Below, piece after piece: positions 8,050 through 16,327 of a DNA stretch of 64,000 nt. The DNA comes from Micromonospora musae (GTDB lineage Bacteria; Actinomycetota; Actinomycetes; Mycobacteriales; Micromonosporaceae). Under the pieces are notes generated by a model that saw only the letters and a program-made list of their open reading frames with translations, was not told the origin of the DNA and did no database searches. Each line of letters starts with the position of its first letter. Position 1 is the first letter of the stretch. The position numbers and the translations under genes are program-made. The stretch spans positions 1 through 64,000 of the forward strand of contig NZ_RAZT01000015.1 in assembly GCF_003626635.1 (NCBI RefSeq), in the 5' to 3' direction.

Positions 8050-8613
8050 TCACCTCCGCCTCAGCAGCCAGCCGAGCAACGCGGCCACACCCACGGCGAC
8101 CAGCAGTCCACCCACCGTGACCAGCTGATGCCCCGAATTCCCGCCCAGCCCACCGGCCACCATGACCAGCACACCGAGCACCGAAGCCGCCAGCACCACC
8201 GCACCCGCCCGCAGCAGCCAGCGCGTGATCACGTCCGGATCCACCACGGCGTCGTAGGGCAGCAACGCGGCGAGCGCGCAGAGCGTATGCGCCAGGTAGA
8301 GCAGGGCGGCCAGGGCGAGCAGCCGCCACAACTCGACCGGCCGGTCGTACCCGTCCGCGGCGAGCAGCCATCCGCCCACCGCGACGAGCGCCGCGAAGGT
8401 CGGCCAGACCCGGCGCGGGCCGACAGCGGGCAGCAGCGCCGCGAGCGCCAGCAGGCCGAGCGTCCGGCCGGAGAGCACCTGCACCGGGTAGGCGAGCACG
8501 AAGCCGGCCAGCACGGTGAGGAAGACGCCGGCGCGGACGAGCAGCGGCGGCAGGCTGATCCGGGTGGCGGCCGACGCCAAGGTGCGCACCCGCGTGGTCA
8601 GGGCGTCGATCAT
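8050..8613 (-). CDS. Membrane protein, last gene of MoxR/DUF58 operon
   Basis: This 187-aa protein has about five predicted membrane helices and ends in a short basic tail (GWLLRRR). No family is recognised. It follows the DUF58 gene after 37 bp on the same strand, so it is likely the final cistron of the 12569-8050 operon and may work with the MoxR system at the membrane. The ATG at 8613 (MIDALTTRV) is preferred over the upstream in-frame start at 8748, which would overlap DUF58. Confidence 0.75.
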   Translation of the reverse strand: MIDALTTRVRTLASAATRISLPPLLVRAGVFLTVLAGFVLAYPVQVLSGRTLGLLALAALLPAVGPRRVWPTFAALVAVGGWLLAADGYDRPVELWRLLALAALLYLAHTLCALAALLPYDAVVDPDVITRWLLRAGAVVLAASVLGVLVMVAGGLGGNSGHQLVTVGGLLVAVGVAALLGWLLRRR

Positions 8614-8650
8614 CGCGGCCCACCTCCGTCCACCGGCCGGCCTCCCGCGC

Positions 8651-10030
8651 TCACCGGCCGCCCACCCGAGGCGCGGTGGCCAGCCGGGCCACGTCGCGCA
8701 GCACCTGATCCAGGCTGCCCGCGCCGGCCCACCGCACCACCGGCACACCGTGCTCGCGGAGCTGGGCGATCATCGTGTCCCGGTCCAGCCACCACAGCCG
8801 GTACGCCACCTCGGCCCAGCCCCGGTCCTTCGGCGGGGCGAGGTCGCCGGGCAGCGTGTCCACCGCGACCACGAACCGGCCCGAACGGGTCAGCCGGGCC
8901 AGCATCTGCGCGGAGCGCTCGTCCAGCAGCGGGGTGAGCACCACCACCAGCGCGTCCGAGGAGAGCAGCTGCGGGCCGAAGACCTGGTCGTACGGCTCGT
9001 GCGGGCCGCCGCCGTCGACGTGCACATCGAGCAGCCACTCCAGCACGGTCAGGTACTGCCGGCGACCGGTCGCGGGGCGCAGCCGGCGGGCGGCCGGACC
9101 GTACTCCAGCAGGGACACCCGGTCACCGCGGTGCAGGTAGTGCTCGGCGATGGCGGCCGCCGCCCGCACCGTGGTGTCCAGCACGGACGCCGCGCCGTCG
9201 ACGCCGCCCGAGCGGCCCGCCTCGGCGAGCACGTCGAGCAGCACCACCACCTCGGCGTCCCGGTCGGAGAGGGTGGCCGCCACGTGCAGCTGCCGCGCCC
9301 GCAGGGAGACCCGCCAGTCGATCCGGCGCAGCCGGTCCCCGGGCGCGAAGACCCGTACGCCGGCCAGCTCACCGCCCTCGCCCGGCCGTCGGGACCGGTG
9401 CGCGCCGACCAGGCCGGCGGCCCGGGGCATCGCCTCCACCGCCTCGAACGGCTCGGTCTTCGGGTAGACCTTCACCTTGACCGGTTCGGTGACCACCGCC
9501 CGGGAGACCAGCAGGCCGCCGGCCGCGGCGACCCGCGCGCCGGCCGGGCCGATCGGATGCCGCCCCCAGCGCAGCGCCGTGCCGGTCAGCTCCAGGTCGA
9601 CCGCCGCCGCAGTGGGCACCGACGTCACGAACGGCCGCTCCGTCGCCGCCCGCCCCTCGGCCCGGACGCCGCTGGCGAACCCGGCCCGGTCGATCCGCAA
9701 CCAGGGCGAGAGGCGGCTCCGGACCACCACCACCTCGTAGTCGACGGTGTCCGGATTACCGACGGCGACCGCGGCGGCCAGATCACTCCCCTCGACCAGG
9801 TGCCCATCGTCGGTCTCGACCCACACCTGCGGCAGGGCGGCGGGCCGGCGGCGCAGCGCGTACGCGGTGCCGAGCGCGAAGGGCGCGGCCAGCACGATCA
9901 GGTCAATCCGGCCGAGCACCACCCCCGCCACCAGCAGCAGGCCGGTGAGCAGCACGGCGCGGCCGAGCGCCCGGGTGGGCGCCCAGCCAGTCGCCGCCGG
10001 CTGCTGGTCCGGCACGCTCGCCTCGGCCAT
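8651..10030 (-). CDS. DUF58 domain-containing protein
   Basis: This 459-aa protein has two N-terminal membrane helices (about 25-60), an immunoglobulin-like middle region, and the DUF58 signature RRPGEGGELAGVRVFAPGD followed by RRIDWRVSLR near residues 213-245. A VWA-like segment with EVVVLLDV follows. DUF58 proteins almost always accompany MoxR AAA+ ATPases and are thought to be partners or substrates of them. The ATG shares one base with the MoxR stop (TGATG), consistent with translational coupling. Confidence 0.92.
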   Translation of the reverse strand: MAEASVPDQQPAATGWAPTRALGRAVLLTGLLLVAGVVLGRIDLIVLAAPFALGTAYALRRRPAALPQVWVETDDGHLVEGSDLAAAVAVGNPDTVDYEVVVVRSRLSPWLRIDRAGFASGVRAEGRAATERPFVTSVPTAAAVDLELTGTALRWGRHPIGPAGARVAAAGGLLVSRAVVTEPVKVKVYPKTEPFEAVEAMPRAAGLVGAHRSRRPGEGGELAGVRVFAPGDRLRRIDWRVSLRARQLHVAATLSDRDAEVVVLLDVLAEAGRSGGVDGAASVLDTTVRAAAAIAEHYLHRGDRVSLLEYGPAARRLRPATGRRQYLTVLEWLLDVHVDGGGPHEPYDQVFGPQLLSSDALVVVLTPLLDERSAQMLARLTRSGRFVVAVDTLPGDLAPPKDRGWAEVAYRLWWLDRDTMIAQLREHGVPVVRWAGAGSLDQVLRDVARLATAPRVGGR

Positions 10031-11037
10031 CAGCGACTGTGCCCGCCCGCCGCGTAGCTGGGCAGGGCGCCACTGGCCGGTGCCGGGGTGCCCTCCAGCA
10101 CTTCACCGACCACGAAGGACGGATCGACCCGGCGCAGCCACATCTCCGGCCGGAGCGTGATCCGGTGCGCCAGCGCCGGGGCGGCCACCTCCTTGACGTC
10201 CTCCGGCACCACGTAGTCCCGACCGCCGAAGACGGCCCGGACCCGGGAGAGCAGCAGCAGTGCCAGCGAACCGCGTGGCGACGCGCCGACCAGCACCGAC
10301 GGGTGCTCGCGGGTGGCCGCGGTGAGCGCCACGATGTACCGCCCGATCGAGTCCTCGACCACGACGTTCTCGAGCGCCGACTGCATGGCGCGCAGCGTCG
10401 CCGCGTCCACCACCGGCTTGATCTCGGCCTCCTCCCGGCGGCGGGCCATCCGCCGGCGCAGCACCTCCCACTCCTCCTCGTGGTCGGGGTAACCGAACGA
10501 GACACGGAGCAGGAACCGGTCGAGCTGCGCCTCGGGCAGCGGGTAGGTGCCCTCGTACTCGACCGGGTTGGCGGTGGCCAGGACGTGGAACGGCTCGTCC
10601 AGCCGGTAGGTGACGCCCTCGACGGAGACCTGCTTCTCCTGCATCGCCTCGAGCAGGGCCGACTGCGTCTTCGGCGGCGTCCGGTTGATCTCGTCGGCGA
10701 GGAGCAGGTTGGTGAAGACGGGCCCGGCCCGGAAGGAGAAGTCGCCGCTGCGCTGGTCGTAGAGGAACGAACCGGTGACGTCGGCGGGGAGCAGGTCGGG
10801 GGTGAACTGGAGCCGGCGGAAGTCCAGCCCGAGCGCCTGCGCGAACGAACGCGCGGTGAGCGTCTTGCCGAGCCCGGGCAGGTCCTCCAGCAGGACGTGC
10901 CCGCCGGCCAGGATCCCCGCGAGGACCAGCTCCAACGCGTCCCGTTTGCCGACCACGACCGTGCCGACCGCGTCCAGCACCGCCCGGGCCAGGTGCCCCA
11001 CCTCGACGGCGGGCATGCTCCGGTCCACGTCGTTCAT
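10030..11037 (-). CDS. MoxR-family AAA+ ATPase
   Basis: This 335-aa ATPase has a Walker A motif in LEDLPGLGKT (about residue 55), a Walker B motif in LLLADEINRTPPKTQ (about 115), a sensor-1 region at HVLATANP, and GASPRGSLALLL in the lid domain. MoxR proteins act as chaperone-like remodelers of VWA/DUF58 partners, which matches the next gene. The ATG at 11037 shares one base with the stop of the upstream membrane gene (TGATG). The longer in-frame extension to 11265 is rejected because it runs back through that gene. Confidence 0.95.
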   Translation of the reverse strand: MNDVDRSMPAVEVGHLARAVLDAVGTVVVGKRDALELVLAGILAGGHVLLEDLPGLGKTLTARSFAQALGLDFRRLQFTPDLLPADVTGSFLYDQRSGDFSFRAGPVFTNLLLADEINRTPPKTQSALLEAMQEKQVSVEGVTYRLDEPFHVLATANPVEYEGTYPLPEAQLDRFLLRVSFGYPDHEEEWEVLRRRMARRREEAEIKPVVDAATLRAMQSALENVVVEDSIGRYIVALTAATREHPSVLVGASPRGSLALLLLSRVRAVFGGRDYVVPEDVKEVAAPALAHRITLRPEMWLRRVDPSFVVGEVLEGTPAPASGALPSYAAGGHSR

Positions 11038-11624
11038 CAGATGTTCTCCAGTTCGGCGACGATCGCCGCGAGGTCGCGCGGCGACGGTGTGCGGCGGGGG
11101 GAAGTCTCCAGAAACGTCCAGAGCCGTTCGCCCAGCAGGGTGCGGGCGCGGGCCGGGTCCGACTCGCGGGTGACGCCGTGCCTCAGCCGTAGCCGCTCGT
11201 CGGCCAGCTCGACGAGGCGGGGCAGGATCACCCCGGTGAACCGCTCGGGCCGGGTGTTCGACCACTCGAGTGGCGTCGCCCAGCCGTCGATGGCTCGACG
11301 CAGCGCGTCCTGGGCGGTCCAGTTCCAGGTGCCGTCGTCCGCCCGGGTGACCGGGCGCCGGGGTGGGGGTGGGAGCGGTCCGGGGGCGAGCGCGGCGACG
11401 ATCCGGCGTACGACGAAGAGGGCGAGCACCCCGGTGATCAGGATCAGCAGCGAGACCTGCAGACCGACCGCGCGCAGACCGACGATCACCACGACGACGA
11501 CCGCGGCGACCCCGAGGAGCAGGCGCAGCAGCCCACCGAGCCGGCCGCGCCCGCCCTGCTCCTCCCGCCGGGGCCGCTCCTCCTCGAAGGTGAGCAGGTC
11601 GTCGATGCTGGCACTACCGCTCAT
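11037..11624 (-). CDS. Membrane protein of MoxR/DUF58 operon
   Basis: This 195-aa protein has a charged N-terminus (LLTFEEERPRREEQ), two membrane helices (about 33-75) and a soluble cytoplasmic C-terminal domain. It is a typical unnamed partner placed between DUF4129 and MoxR in actinobacteria. Its ATG (11624) overlaps the stop of the second 80-bp repeat ORF by ATGA, and its stop shares a base with the MoxR start. Position argues for co-translation with its neighbours. No enzymatic motif was recognised. Confidence 0.82.
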   Translation of the reverse strand: MSGSASIDDLLTFEEERPRREEQGGRGRLGGLLRLLLGVAAVVVVVIVGLRAVGLQVSLLILITGVLALFVVRRIVAALAPGPLPPPPRRPVTRADDGTWNWTAQDALRRAIDGWATPLEWSNTRPERFTGVILPRLVELADERLRLRHGVTRESDPARARTLLGERLWTFLETSPRRTPSPRDLAAIVAELENI

Positions 11625-11704
11625 GACGCCGCCTCGCTGCGCTCAGCGTCGCCATGAGGCACCACAGCACAGCAACGATGATTCACTCGCTGACGCTCGC
11701 TCAT
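11621..11704 (-). CDS. 27-aa repeat-unit ORF, second copy
   Basis: This is identical in sequence to the preceding unit ORF. ATG at 11704 overlaps the stop of the first unit; TGA at 11623-11621 overlaps the ATG of the membrane gene at 11624. It begins MSERQRVNH and ends AERSEAAS. GAGG sits 7 nt before the ATG. The peptide may be a by-product of a coupling cassette; no function is assigned. Confidence 0.4.
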   Translation of the reverse strand: MSERQRVNHRCCAVVPHGDAERSEAAS

Positions 11705-11784
11705 GACGCCGCCTCGCTGCGCTCAGCGTCGCCATGAGGCACCACAGCACAGCAACGATGATTCACTCGCTGACGCTCGCTCAT
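11701..11784 (-). CDS. 27-aa repeat-unit ORF, first copy
   Basis: The ATG at 11784-11782 overlaps the DUF4129 TGA (11783-11781). The TGA at 11703-11701 overlaps the next unit's ATG. This is the first of two identical units in the operon. Its middle codons differ from the locus-1 unit while the head and tail codons are conserved. Translation is plausible because of the GAGG site 7 nt upstream, but protein function is unsupported. Confidence 0.4.
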   Translation of the reverse strand: MSERQRVNHRCCAVVPHGDAERSEAAS

Positions 11785-12569
11785 GACGCCGCCTCGCTGC
11801 GCTCAGCGGTGAGTTCGCCGCGCAGTCGCCGCAGCGCGGCCCGGGCCTGGTCGCGGGTCCGCTCGTCGACCGGACGGGTCGCGTACCGCGCCTCGCGGTA
11901 GACGTGCGCGAACTCGGCCAGCACGTCGGTGCTGGCGATCGCCGGCACCCCGGCCGACGGGTCGCCGCGAAGCAGGCGCAGCACCAGGTCGGTCGAGGTG
12001 TCGCCGGCCAGCCGGGGCACGCCGGCCGCGCCGGCCGCCTCCTCCAGCCGTACCCAGCAGGCGATCACCGCGACCCGCGGGTCGATGGCCTGGTCGTCGA
12101 GCTCGACGAGACCGGCGTCGACCGCGGCCACCACGTCCCGGGCCGTGCCCTGGGCGGTGTGCCGGCGTCGCTGGCGGGGCAGCGCGCGGGTCCGTCGCCG
12201 CAGCGCCCCGCGCAGCAGGATCCAGAACAGGTAGCCGAGGGCGGCGGCGACGGCCAGCCCGCCGAGCACTATCGCGACGGTGACGATCCACTGCGGGATC
12301 TCCCGCGCGTTGGCCTGGCCGGTGTCGCGAGGCTCGACGGGAATCGACGGCTGCGCCGACGGGTACTCGGGCAGGAACGGGAGCTCCTTGGCGGCCGGCG
12401 GGATCCGGCTCGCACCGATCGACGAGTGACCGGCCGCCACCGCGGCGACGCCCAACAGCAGCACCACCGCGACCACCGGCCACCAGCGACGCATCAGGCC
12501 GGTACCGCTGCGCGGGGCGGCGTCCTCGCCCGGAGCGTACGTCGTGGGCTGACGCGCACCGTTCGTCAT
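11781..12569 (-). CDS. DUF4129 domain-containing membrane protein
   Basis: This 262-aa protein is probably the first gene of the MoxR/DUF58 operon. It has one helix near residues 28-48, an external Pro-rich segment, a second helix (about 92-118), then a cytoplasmic DUF4129-like domain with AVIACWVRLEEAAGAAG and the conserved FAHVYREARYA near the C-terminus. DUF4129 is commonly linked to transglutaminase-like and MoxR genes. The C-terminal ERSEAAS is encoded by repeat sequence. The ATG at 12569 is preferred because the upstream extension overlaps the uracil-DNA glycosylase gene. Confidence 0.85.
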   Translation of the reverse strand: MTNGARQPTTYAPGEDAAPRSGTGLMRRWWPVVAVVLLLGVAAVAAGHSSIGASRIPPAAKELPFLPEYPSAQPSIPVEPRDTGQANAREIPQWIVTVAIVLGGLAVAAALGYLFWILLRGALRRRTRALPRQRRRHTAQGTARDVVAAVDAGLVELDDQAIDPRVAVIACWVRLEEAAGAAGVPRLAGDTSTDLVLRLLRGDPSAGVPAIASTDVLAEFAHVYREARYATRPVDERTRDQARAALRRLRGELTAERSEAAS

Positions 12570-12589
12570 CGCCACCGTCCCACGCAGGT

Positions 12590-13330
12590 TCAGTCCACTC
12601 CGGCCAGCTGCTTCGCCCGGGCGAACACGTCGTCCAGCATTCCTGGTGTCAGCCGTCCCGTGAAGGTGTTCTGCTGGCTGACGTGGTAGGAGCCGAGCAG
12701 ATCCGGTACGGCCGTGCCGGACCAGTGTGCCCCATGCGCGAAGGCGGGTCGCGGGCTGGGCGGACGCAGGCCGTACACCTGGCGGAGCGTCGGCCACCAT
12801 GCGGCCCAGGCGAACGCGCCCAGCGCGACCACGACGCGCAGCGTGGGCCGGATGAGGGTCACCTCCCGGCGCAGCCAGGGGGCGCAGTTGTCCCGCTCCT
12901 GCGGGGTGGGTTTGTTCTCCGGTGGCGCGCAGCGCACCCCGGCGAAGATCCGGGTGTCGCGCAGGGTGAGCCCGTCGTCGAGGGCGACGCTGGTCGGTTG
13001 GTTCGCCAGACCCGCCCGGTGCAGCGCTGCGAAGAGGACGTCGCCGGAGCGGTCACCGGTGAAGATCCGGCCGGTGCGGTTGCCGCCGTGTGCGGCGGGC
13101 GCGAGCCCGAGGATGGCTATCCGGGCGTCCGGATCGCCGAAACCCGGCACCGGGCGACCCCAGTACCGCTGGTCGCGGAACGCCGCGCGGCGGGTCCGCG
13201 CCACCTCCTCCCGCCAGTCGACCAGACGCGGGCAGGCGAAGCAGTCGCTCACCGCCGAGTCGAGGTCGGCGAGGTCGGTCGCGCGCGCGGCGCGCTCGAC
13301 CACCTCCTCCGGCGTACGGAACTCAACCAA
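12590..13330 (-). CDS. Uracil-DNA glycosylase, family 5 (UdgB)
   Basis: This 246-aa enzyme would excise uracil and other deaminated bases, initiating base excision repair. The family signature GLAPAAHGGNRTGRIFTGD and the second motif SYHVSQQNTFTGRLT are both present. Cysteines at CFACPR, RCAPPENK and NCAPW fit the 4Fe-4S cluster of this family. The lack of a catalytic Asp in motif A (GLAPAAHG) is typical of family 5. The start overlaps the dienelactone hydrolase stop by 8 bp, and DUF4129 begins 20 bp downstream, so the three may be co-transcribed. Confidence 0.92.
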   Translation of the reverse strand: MVEFRTPEEVVERAARATDLADLDSAVSDCFACPRLVDWREEVARTRRAAFRDQRYWGRPVPGFGDPDARIAILGLAPAAHGGNRTGRIFTGDRSGDVLFAALHRAGLANQPTSVALDDGLTLRDTRIFAGVRCAPPENKPTPQERDNCAPWLRREVTLIRPTLRVVVALGAFAWAAWWPTLRQVYGLRPPSPRPAFAHGAHWSGTAVPDLLGSYHVSQQNTFTGRLTPGMLDDVFARAKQLAGVD

Positions 13331-14006
13331 GCTTGGCCCGGAAGAGTTCGAGGGTGCGGGCCCAGGCGGTCGCGGCGGCGCGCTGGTCGTAGTTCTCCGG
13401 CCGGTCCTCGTTGAAGAAGGCGTGGGCGGTGCCCGGGTAGTCGTACGTCTGGCAGGTACCGCCGGCGTTCTCGATGGCCCGGCGTGCGGTCTGGACGCCG
13501 TCGTCGGAGGAGGTGCCGTCCGCTTCGGAGCAGTGGATGACCGCCGCCTTGCCCGCGTAGTCGTTCCACTCGTCGCTCATCCCGTCCCACGGCAGCCGCG
13601 GGTAGAAGGCCGCAGCGGCGACGATCCGCTCCGATCGGGTTGCCGACCAGAGGGCCAGGCTGGCTCCGGCGCAGAAACCGGCGCAGCCGACCTTGCCGGC
13701 CACCTCGCCACGACCGGCGAGGTAGTCGGCCGCGGCCGCGATGTCGGCCGCCGCCTCGTCCATCTGCACGCTGTTCAGCATCTGCCTCGGCTCGCTCGGT
13801 CTGCTGGCCGGCTCACCGTGGCGGAAGTCCGGAGCGAGGGCGACGAATCCGGCCTCGGCGAACCGGTCCACGACGGCCCGTACGTGGGGCACCAGTCCCC
13901 ACCAGTCCTGGATGACGATGACCGCGGGGCTGGCCGCACCGCCGGAGGGTATCGCGAGATATCCCTCGGCCGCGCCCTGGCTGCGATAGCTCACCATTTC
14001 GCCCAT
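13323..14006 (-). CDS. Dienelactone hydrolase family protein
   Basis: This 227-aa alpha/beta hydrolase has the nucleophile Cys in GFCAGASLAL (about residue 115), the acid probably in ADGTSSDDG, and His in GTAHAFFN. The residue usually Glu in QEWWGL is Asp here (VIQDWWGLVPH), a conservative change at a position that orients the catalytic Cys in dienelactone hydrolase. The start ATG has AGGAGGAG 6 nt upstream. Family members cleave cyclic or activated esters; the real substrate is unknown, and no aromatic-degradation genes lie nearby. Confidence 0.88.
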   Translation of the reverse strand: MGEMVSYRSQGAAEGYLAIPSGGAASPAVIVIQDWWGLVPHVRAVVDRFAEAGFVALAPDFRHGEPASRPSEPRQMLNSVQMDEAAADIAAAADYLAGRGEVAGKVGCAGFCAGASLALWSATRSERIVAAAAFYPRLPWDGMSDEWNDYAGKAAVIHCSEADGTSSDDGVQTARRAIENAGGTCQTYDYPGTAHAFFNEDRPENYDQRAAATAWARTLELFRAKLG

Positions 14007-14141
14007 CGGCGCTCCTCCTAGCGGTCAGTCATCGTTGGCTGGTCGCCCAGTGCCGGTAGCCTGCCACGCCGCGACCGCGCCGGGAAGATGCCGGAACAGT
14101 GGTATTCACCTCCTGTTCCCTCGCTGTGCGTTCGGCATACG

Positions 14142-14175
14142 CCGACGGCGGCGCGAGTGTTCGCGCCGCCGTCGG
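14142..14175 (-). terminator. Terminator hairpin
   Basis: There is a perfect 15-bp stem (14142-14156 with 14161-14175) and a GTGT loop, 36 bp downstream of the minus-strand gene ending at 14212. No U-tract is present, which is common in actinobacteria. Confidence 0.75.
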
Positions 14176-14211
14176 AAGTGTCTGCCGGATGTCCTGGCAG
14201 GCCTGCTGCGA

Positions 14212-14730
14212 TCAGGCCTTGTCGGTCAGGCAGAGCAGGTAGCCGGTCTTGCCGGGCTCGATGCTGTAGAAGAGGTAGCCGTCCTGGCCCTCCTTGAAGA
14301 ACGGCTCGCACGCGGTGCCGGCCTGCGCCTGCGCCTCGGTCTGCCCGTCCACGCGACCGACCACGTTGTACACGGCCTCGGTCGAGGTGCAGTCGACGAT
14401 CTTGGCGTCGTCGACCTCCTCCTCCTCGGTGCCGAGAACCTTGGGCAGCTCGGCGATGCAGTCGCCGACCTTGGCCTCGGCGGTGGCGTCCTTGTCGAAG
14501 ACGTTCCTGATCACGCTGGCGAGACCGAACTTGAGCCCCGCGATGACCACGAACACGACGATCGCGCCGATGATGCCGAGGGCCTTCTTGCCCCCGGACT
14601 TCTTCGTCTCCGGCTCGGCCGGAGGCGGCACCTGCCCGGCTGGCGGGACCTGCTCGGCCGACGGGGCCTGCGGCGCCGGGTGCGGCTGCTCAGGAGTGGC
14701 CGAGGGGGGCGGTGCGACCTGCTCTGACAC
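14212..14730 (-). CDS. Membrane-anchored protein, LppU/SCO3897-like
   Basis: This 172-aa protein has a Pro-rich cytoplasmic N-terminus (residues 1-45), one membrane helix (ALGIIGAIVVFVVIAG, about 50-65) and an external domain with four cysteines (DCIAEL, VDCTST, TACEPF, LLCLTD), suggesting two disulfides. This layout resembles actinobacterial LppU/SCO3897-type proteins of unknown function. The GTG at 14730 has AAGGAA upstream. It appears monocistronic with a strong terminator. Confidence 0.75.
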   Translation of the reverse strand: MSEQVAPPPSATPEQPHPAPQAPSAEQVPPAGQVPPPAEPETKKSGGKKALGIIGAIVVFVVIAGLKFGLASVIRNVFDKDATAEAKVGDCIAELPKVLGTEEEEVDDAKIVDCTSTEAVYNVVGRVDGQTEAQAQAGTACEPFFKEGQDGYLFYSIEPGKTGYLLCLTDKA

Positions 14731-14862
14731 GGGGGTTCCTTCCGGGGGGTGAATGAGCAGACGACACGCTAGCGATCATGAACGCCGTCCGCCGCCCCAC
14801 GAACCTCATCCGTTCAGCTATTTCTCAGCATTTACAGCAACCTCACAGCTTCAGCCGTACGG

Positions 14863-14905
14863 GCGGAACCCCCGGTCGCCACCGGAGGGCGGCCAGGGGT
14901 TCCGC
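14863..14905 (-). terminator. Terminator hairpin
   Basis: The arms GCGGAACCCC (14863-14872) and GGGGTTCCGC (14896-14905) pair perfectly, with further pairing inside the loop. The hairpin starts 6 nt after the stop of the HAAS-type gene. Confidence 0.75.
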
Positions 14906-14911
14906 AGGCGT

Positions 14912-15979
14912 TCAACCCGTGACGCTCGGCGTTGGCGTCACGCTCGCCGGCCCACCCGGATCGGCGGTTGCGGTCGGCTCCGGAGTGATCGACGCCTCCG
15001 GGGTGGTCGACGGCCCGGAGGTGGTCGTCGCCTCCGGGGTGGTCGTCGGCGAGGCAGCCGCGGTCGCGGAGGGGCTCGACAGTGGTGGAAGGGCCGGTGC
15101 CGGCGAGGCGCCGACCGGTGCCCGCGGCGCGAAGGGCGCCTGGTCCGGGCAGTACGGGTACGGACGCAGCAACGGGTTGCCCGGCTGGGTTCCGCCCTGC
15201 GGATCGAACTCGTCGAGGCAGTCCGGATAGCCGAGCCGGATCGGGTTCCCGTTCTGGTCGAAGAGCCGGGCGTTCTGCACCAACCGCCCCTCGCTGTCGT
15301 AGACGAAGACGTCCCGGACCTGGTCGTACGGGTTGACGACGGCGATCGGGTCGTAGCCGCCGTAACCCGCCCGCCGCTCGCCGTCGGCCAGACCGGCCAG
15401 GCCGAAGACGACCAGCACGATGCTGCTGGCGTGCAGGGCCAACCGGGGCCAGCGACGCAGCCGCTCCGAGCGGCGGCCCAGCCAGATCGAGCCGAACAGG
15501 AACCCGATGAGCATCACCACGCCGGCGAGGAGTTCGCCGCCGAAGCGGGGAAGGAGACCGAGCGAGCCACCGGTGGTCACGACGGTCACCAGCATGGCGG
15601 CCAGGTAGGCGCGCAGGACCCACCAGCCGGGGCGGAGCAGCCGTAGGAAGTCGCTCCCGCTCGGGTACCCCAGCGGCGGGCCGAGCCGCCGGTCGAGCGC
15701 ACGCAGCCGACCCAGGGCACCGCTCACCAGGCCGGCCACCCGCTGGTCCAGCTTCCGCCGCTTGAGGTCGGGGGCCCCGGCGGCGTCCCGCAGCTCCGCG
15801 GCGTACGCCTCGGGGGTGCCGAGCCGGTCGACCAGCGCGCCCTCGCCCTCGGCGGCCACCTCGGTCAGGTGTTCGGGCAGATCCTCGGTCAACTCCTCGC
15901 GCAGCGCGGGCGGCAGGTCCGCCAGCGCGGCCCGGACCCGGGCGACGTACTCCGTGATCTCCTGCTCAGTGACGGTCAT
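14912..15979 (-). CDS. HAAS-domain membrane protein, PadR partner
   Basis: This 355-aa protein opens with a helical region typical of DUF1700/HAAS proteins (EYVARVRAALADLPPALREE ... LTEVAAEGEGALVDRLGTPE). About four membrane segments follow (130-225), then an external segment with YDPIAVVNPYDQVRDVFVYD, and a low-complexity Ser/Thr/Pro tail (about 300-355) likely to be a flexible linker. HAAS proteins are usually encoded next to PadR regulators, exactly as here: its ATG overlaps the PadR stop by 4 nt (ATGA). The cellular role is unknown. Confidence 0.83.
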   Translation of the reverse strand: MTVTEQEITEYVARVRAALADLPPALREELTEDLPEHLTEVAAEGEGALVDRLGTPEAYAAELRDAAGAPDLKRRKLDQRVAGLVSGALGRLRALDRRLGPPLGYPSGSDFLRLLRPGWWVLRAYLAAMLVTVVTTGGSLGLLPRFGGELLAGVVMLIGFLFGSIWLGRRSERLRRWPRLALHASSIVLVVFGLAGLADGERRAGYGGYDPIAVVNPYDQVRDVFVYDSEGRLVQNARLFDQNGNPIRLGYPDCLDEFDPQGGTQPGNPLLRPYPYCPDQAPFAPRAPVGASPAPALPPLSSPSATAAASPTTTPEATTTSGPSTTPEASITPEPTATADPGGPASVTPTPSVTG

Positions 15980-16317
15980 GCCGCCGCCCCCCGTTCGTCG
16001 AGCAGTGCGTCCATCGTGGTGGCGAACGAGCGCCACAGCTTGCCGGAGCGGGCCAACTGGTCCCGCCCGGCGGCGTTGAGTGAGTAGTACTTGCGGTGCG
16101 GGCCGGATTCGCTCGGCACGACGTAGGTGGTCAGCAGTCCCGCGGCGAAGAGCCGGCGCAGGGTGCCGTAGACGGAGGCGTCGCCCACCTCCTCCAGACC
16201 GGCTTCCCGGAGCCGGCGGAGGATGTCGTAGCCGTAGCCGTCCTCGTCGCGGAGCACGGCGAGCACGGCGAGATCCAGCACGCCCTTGAGGAGCTGGGTC
16301 GTATCCACGTATCGCAC
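15976..16317 (-). CDS. PadR-family transcriptional regulator
   Basis: This protein of about 113 aa is a winged-helix regulator. LLKGVLDLAVLAVLRDEDGYGYDI is split between helix 1 and the start of the DNA-binding unit; SVYGTLRRLFAAGLL is the recognition helix region; GPHRKYYSL forms the wing. Two GTG starts are possible, 16317 and 16308; the second gives the family-like beginning DTTQLLKGVLDL. It is translationally coupled to the HAAS-type membrane protein and probably represses this two-gene operon. The ligand is unknown. Confidence 0.92.
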   Translation of the reverse strand: MRYVDTTQLLKGVLDLAVLAVLRDEDGYGYDILRRLREAGLEEVGDASVYGTLRRLFAAGLLTTYVVPSESGPHRKYYSLNAAGRDQLARSGKLWRSFATTMDALLDERGAAA

Positions 16318-16327
16318 ACTACTGTGT
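16316..16327. promoter_or_regulatory. Possible PadR operator
   Basis: The inverted repeat ACAC-TACT-GTGT overlaps the first GTG and lies just upstream of the second possible start. The position suits autorepression. The arms are only 4 bp, so this is weak. Confidence 0.3.

Larger units (their letters stand above)
11621..11808 (-). repeat. 80-bp tandem ORF-repeat, locus 2
   Basis: Bases 11621-11700 and 11701-11780 are identical, and the first 28 bases of a third copy (11781-11808) encode the last residues of DUF4129 (ERSEAAS). Each unit is an 84-nt ORF overlapping its neighbours by ATGA, giving an 80-bp period. The array lies between the DUF4129 stop and the next operon gene start, so removing any whole number of units would still leave those genes joined by ATGA. 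The same family and period occur at 1-127. Confidence 0.92.
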
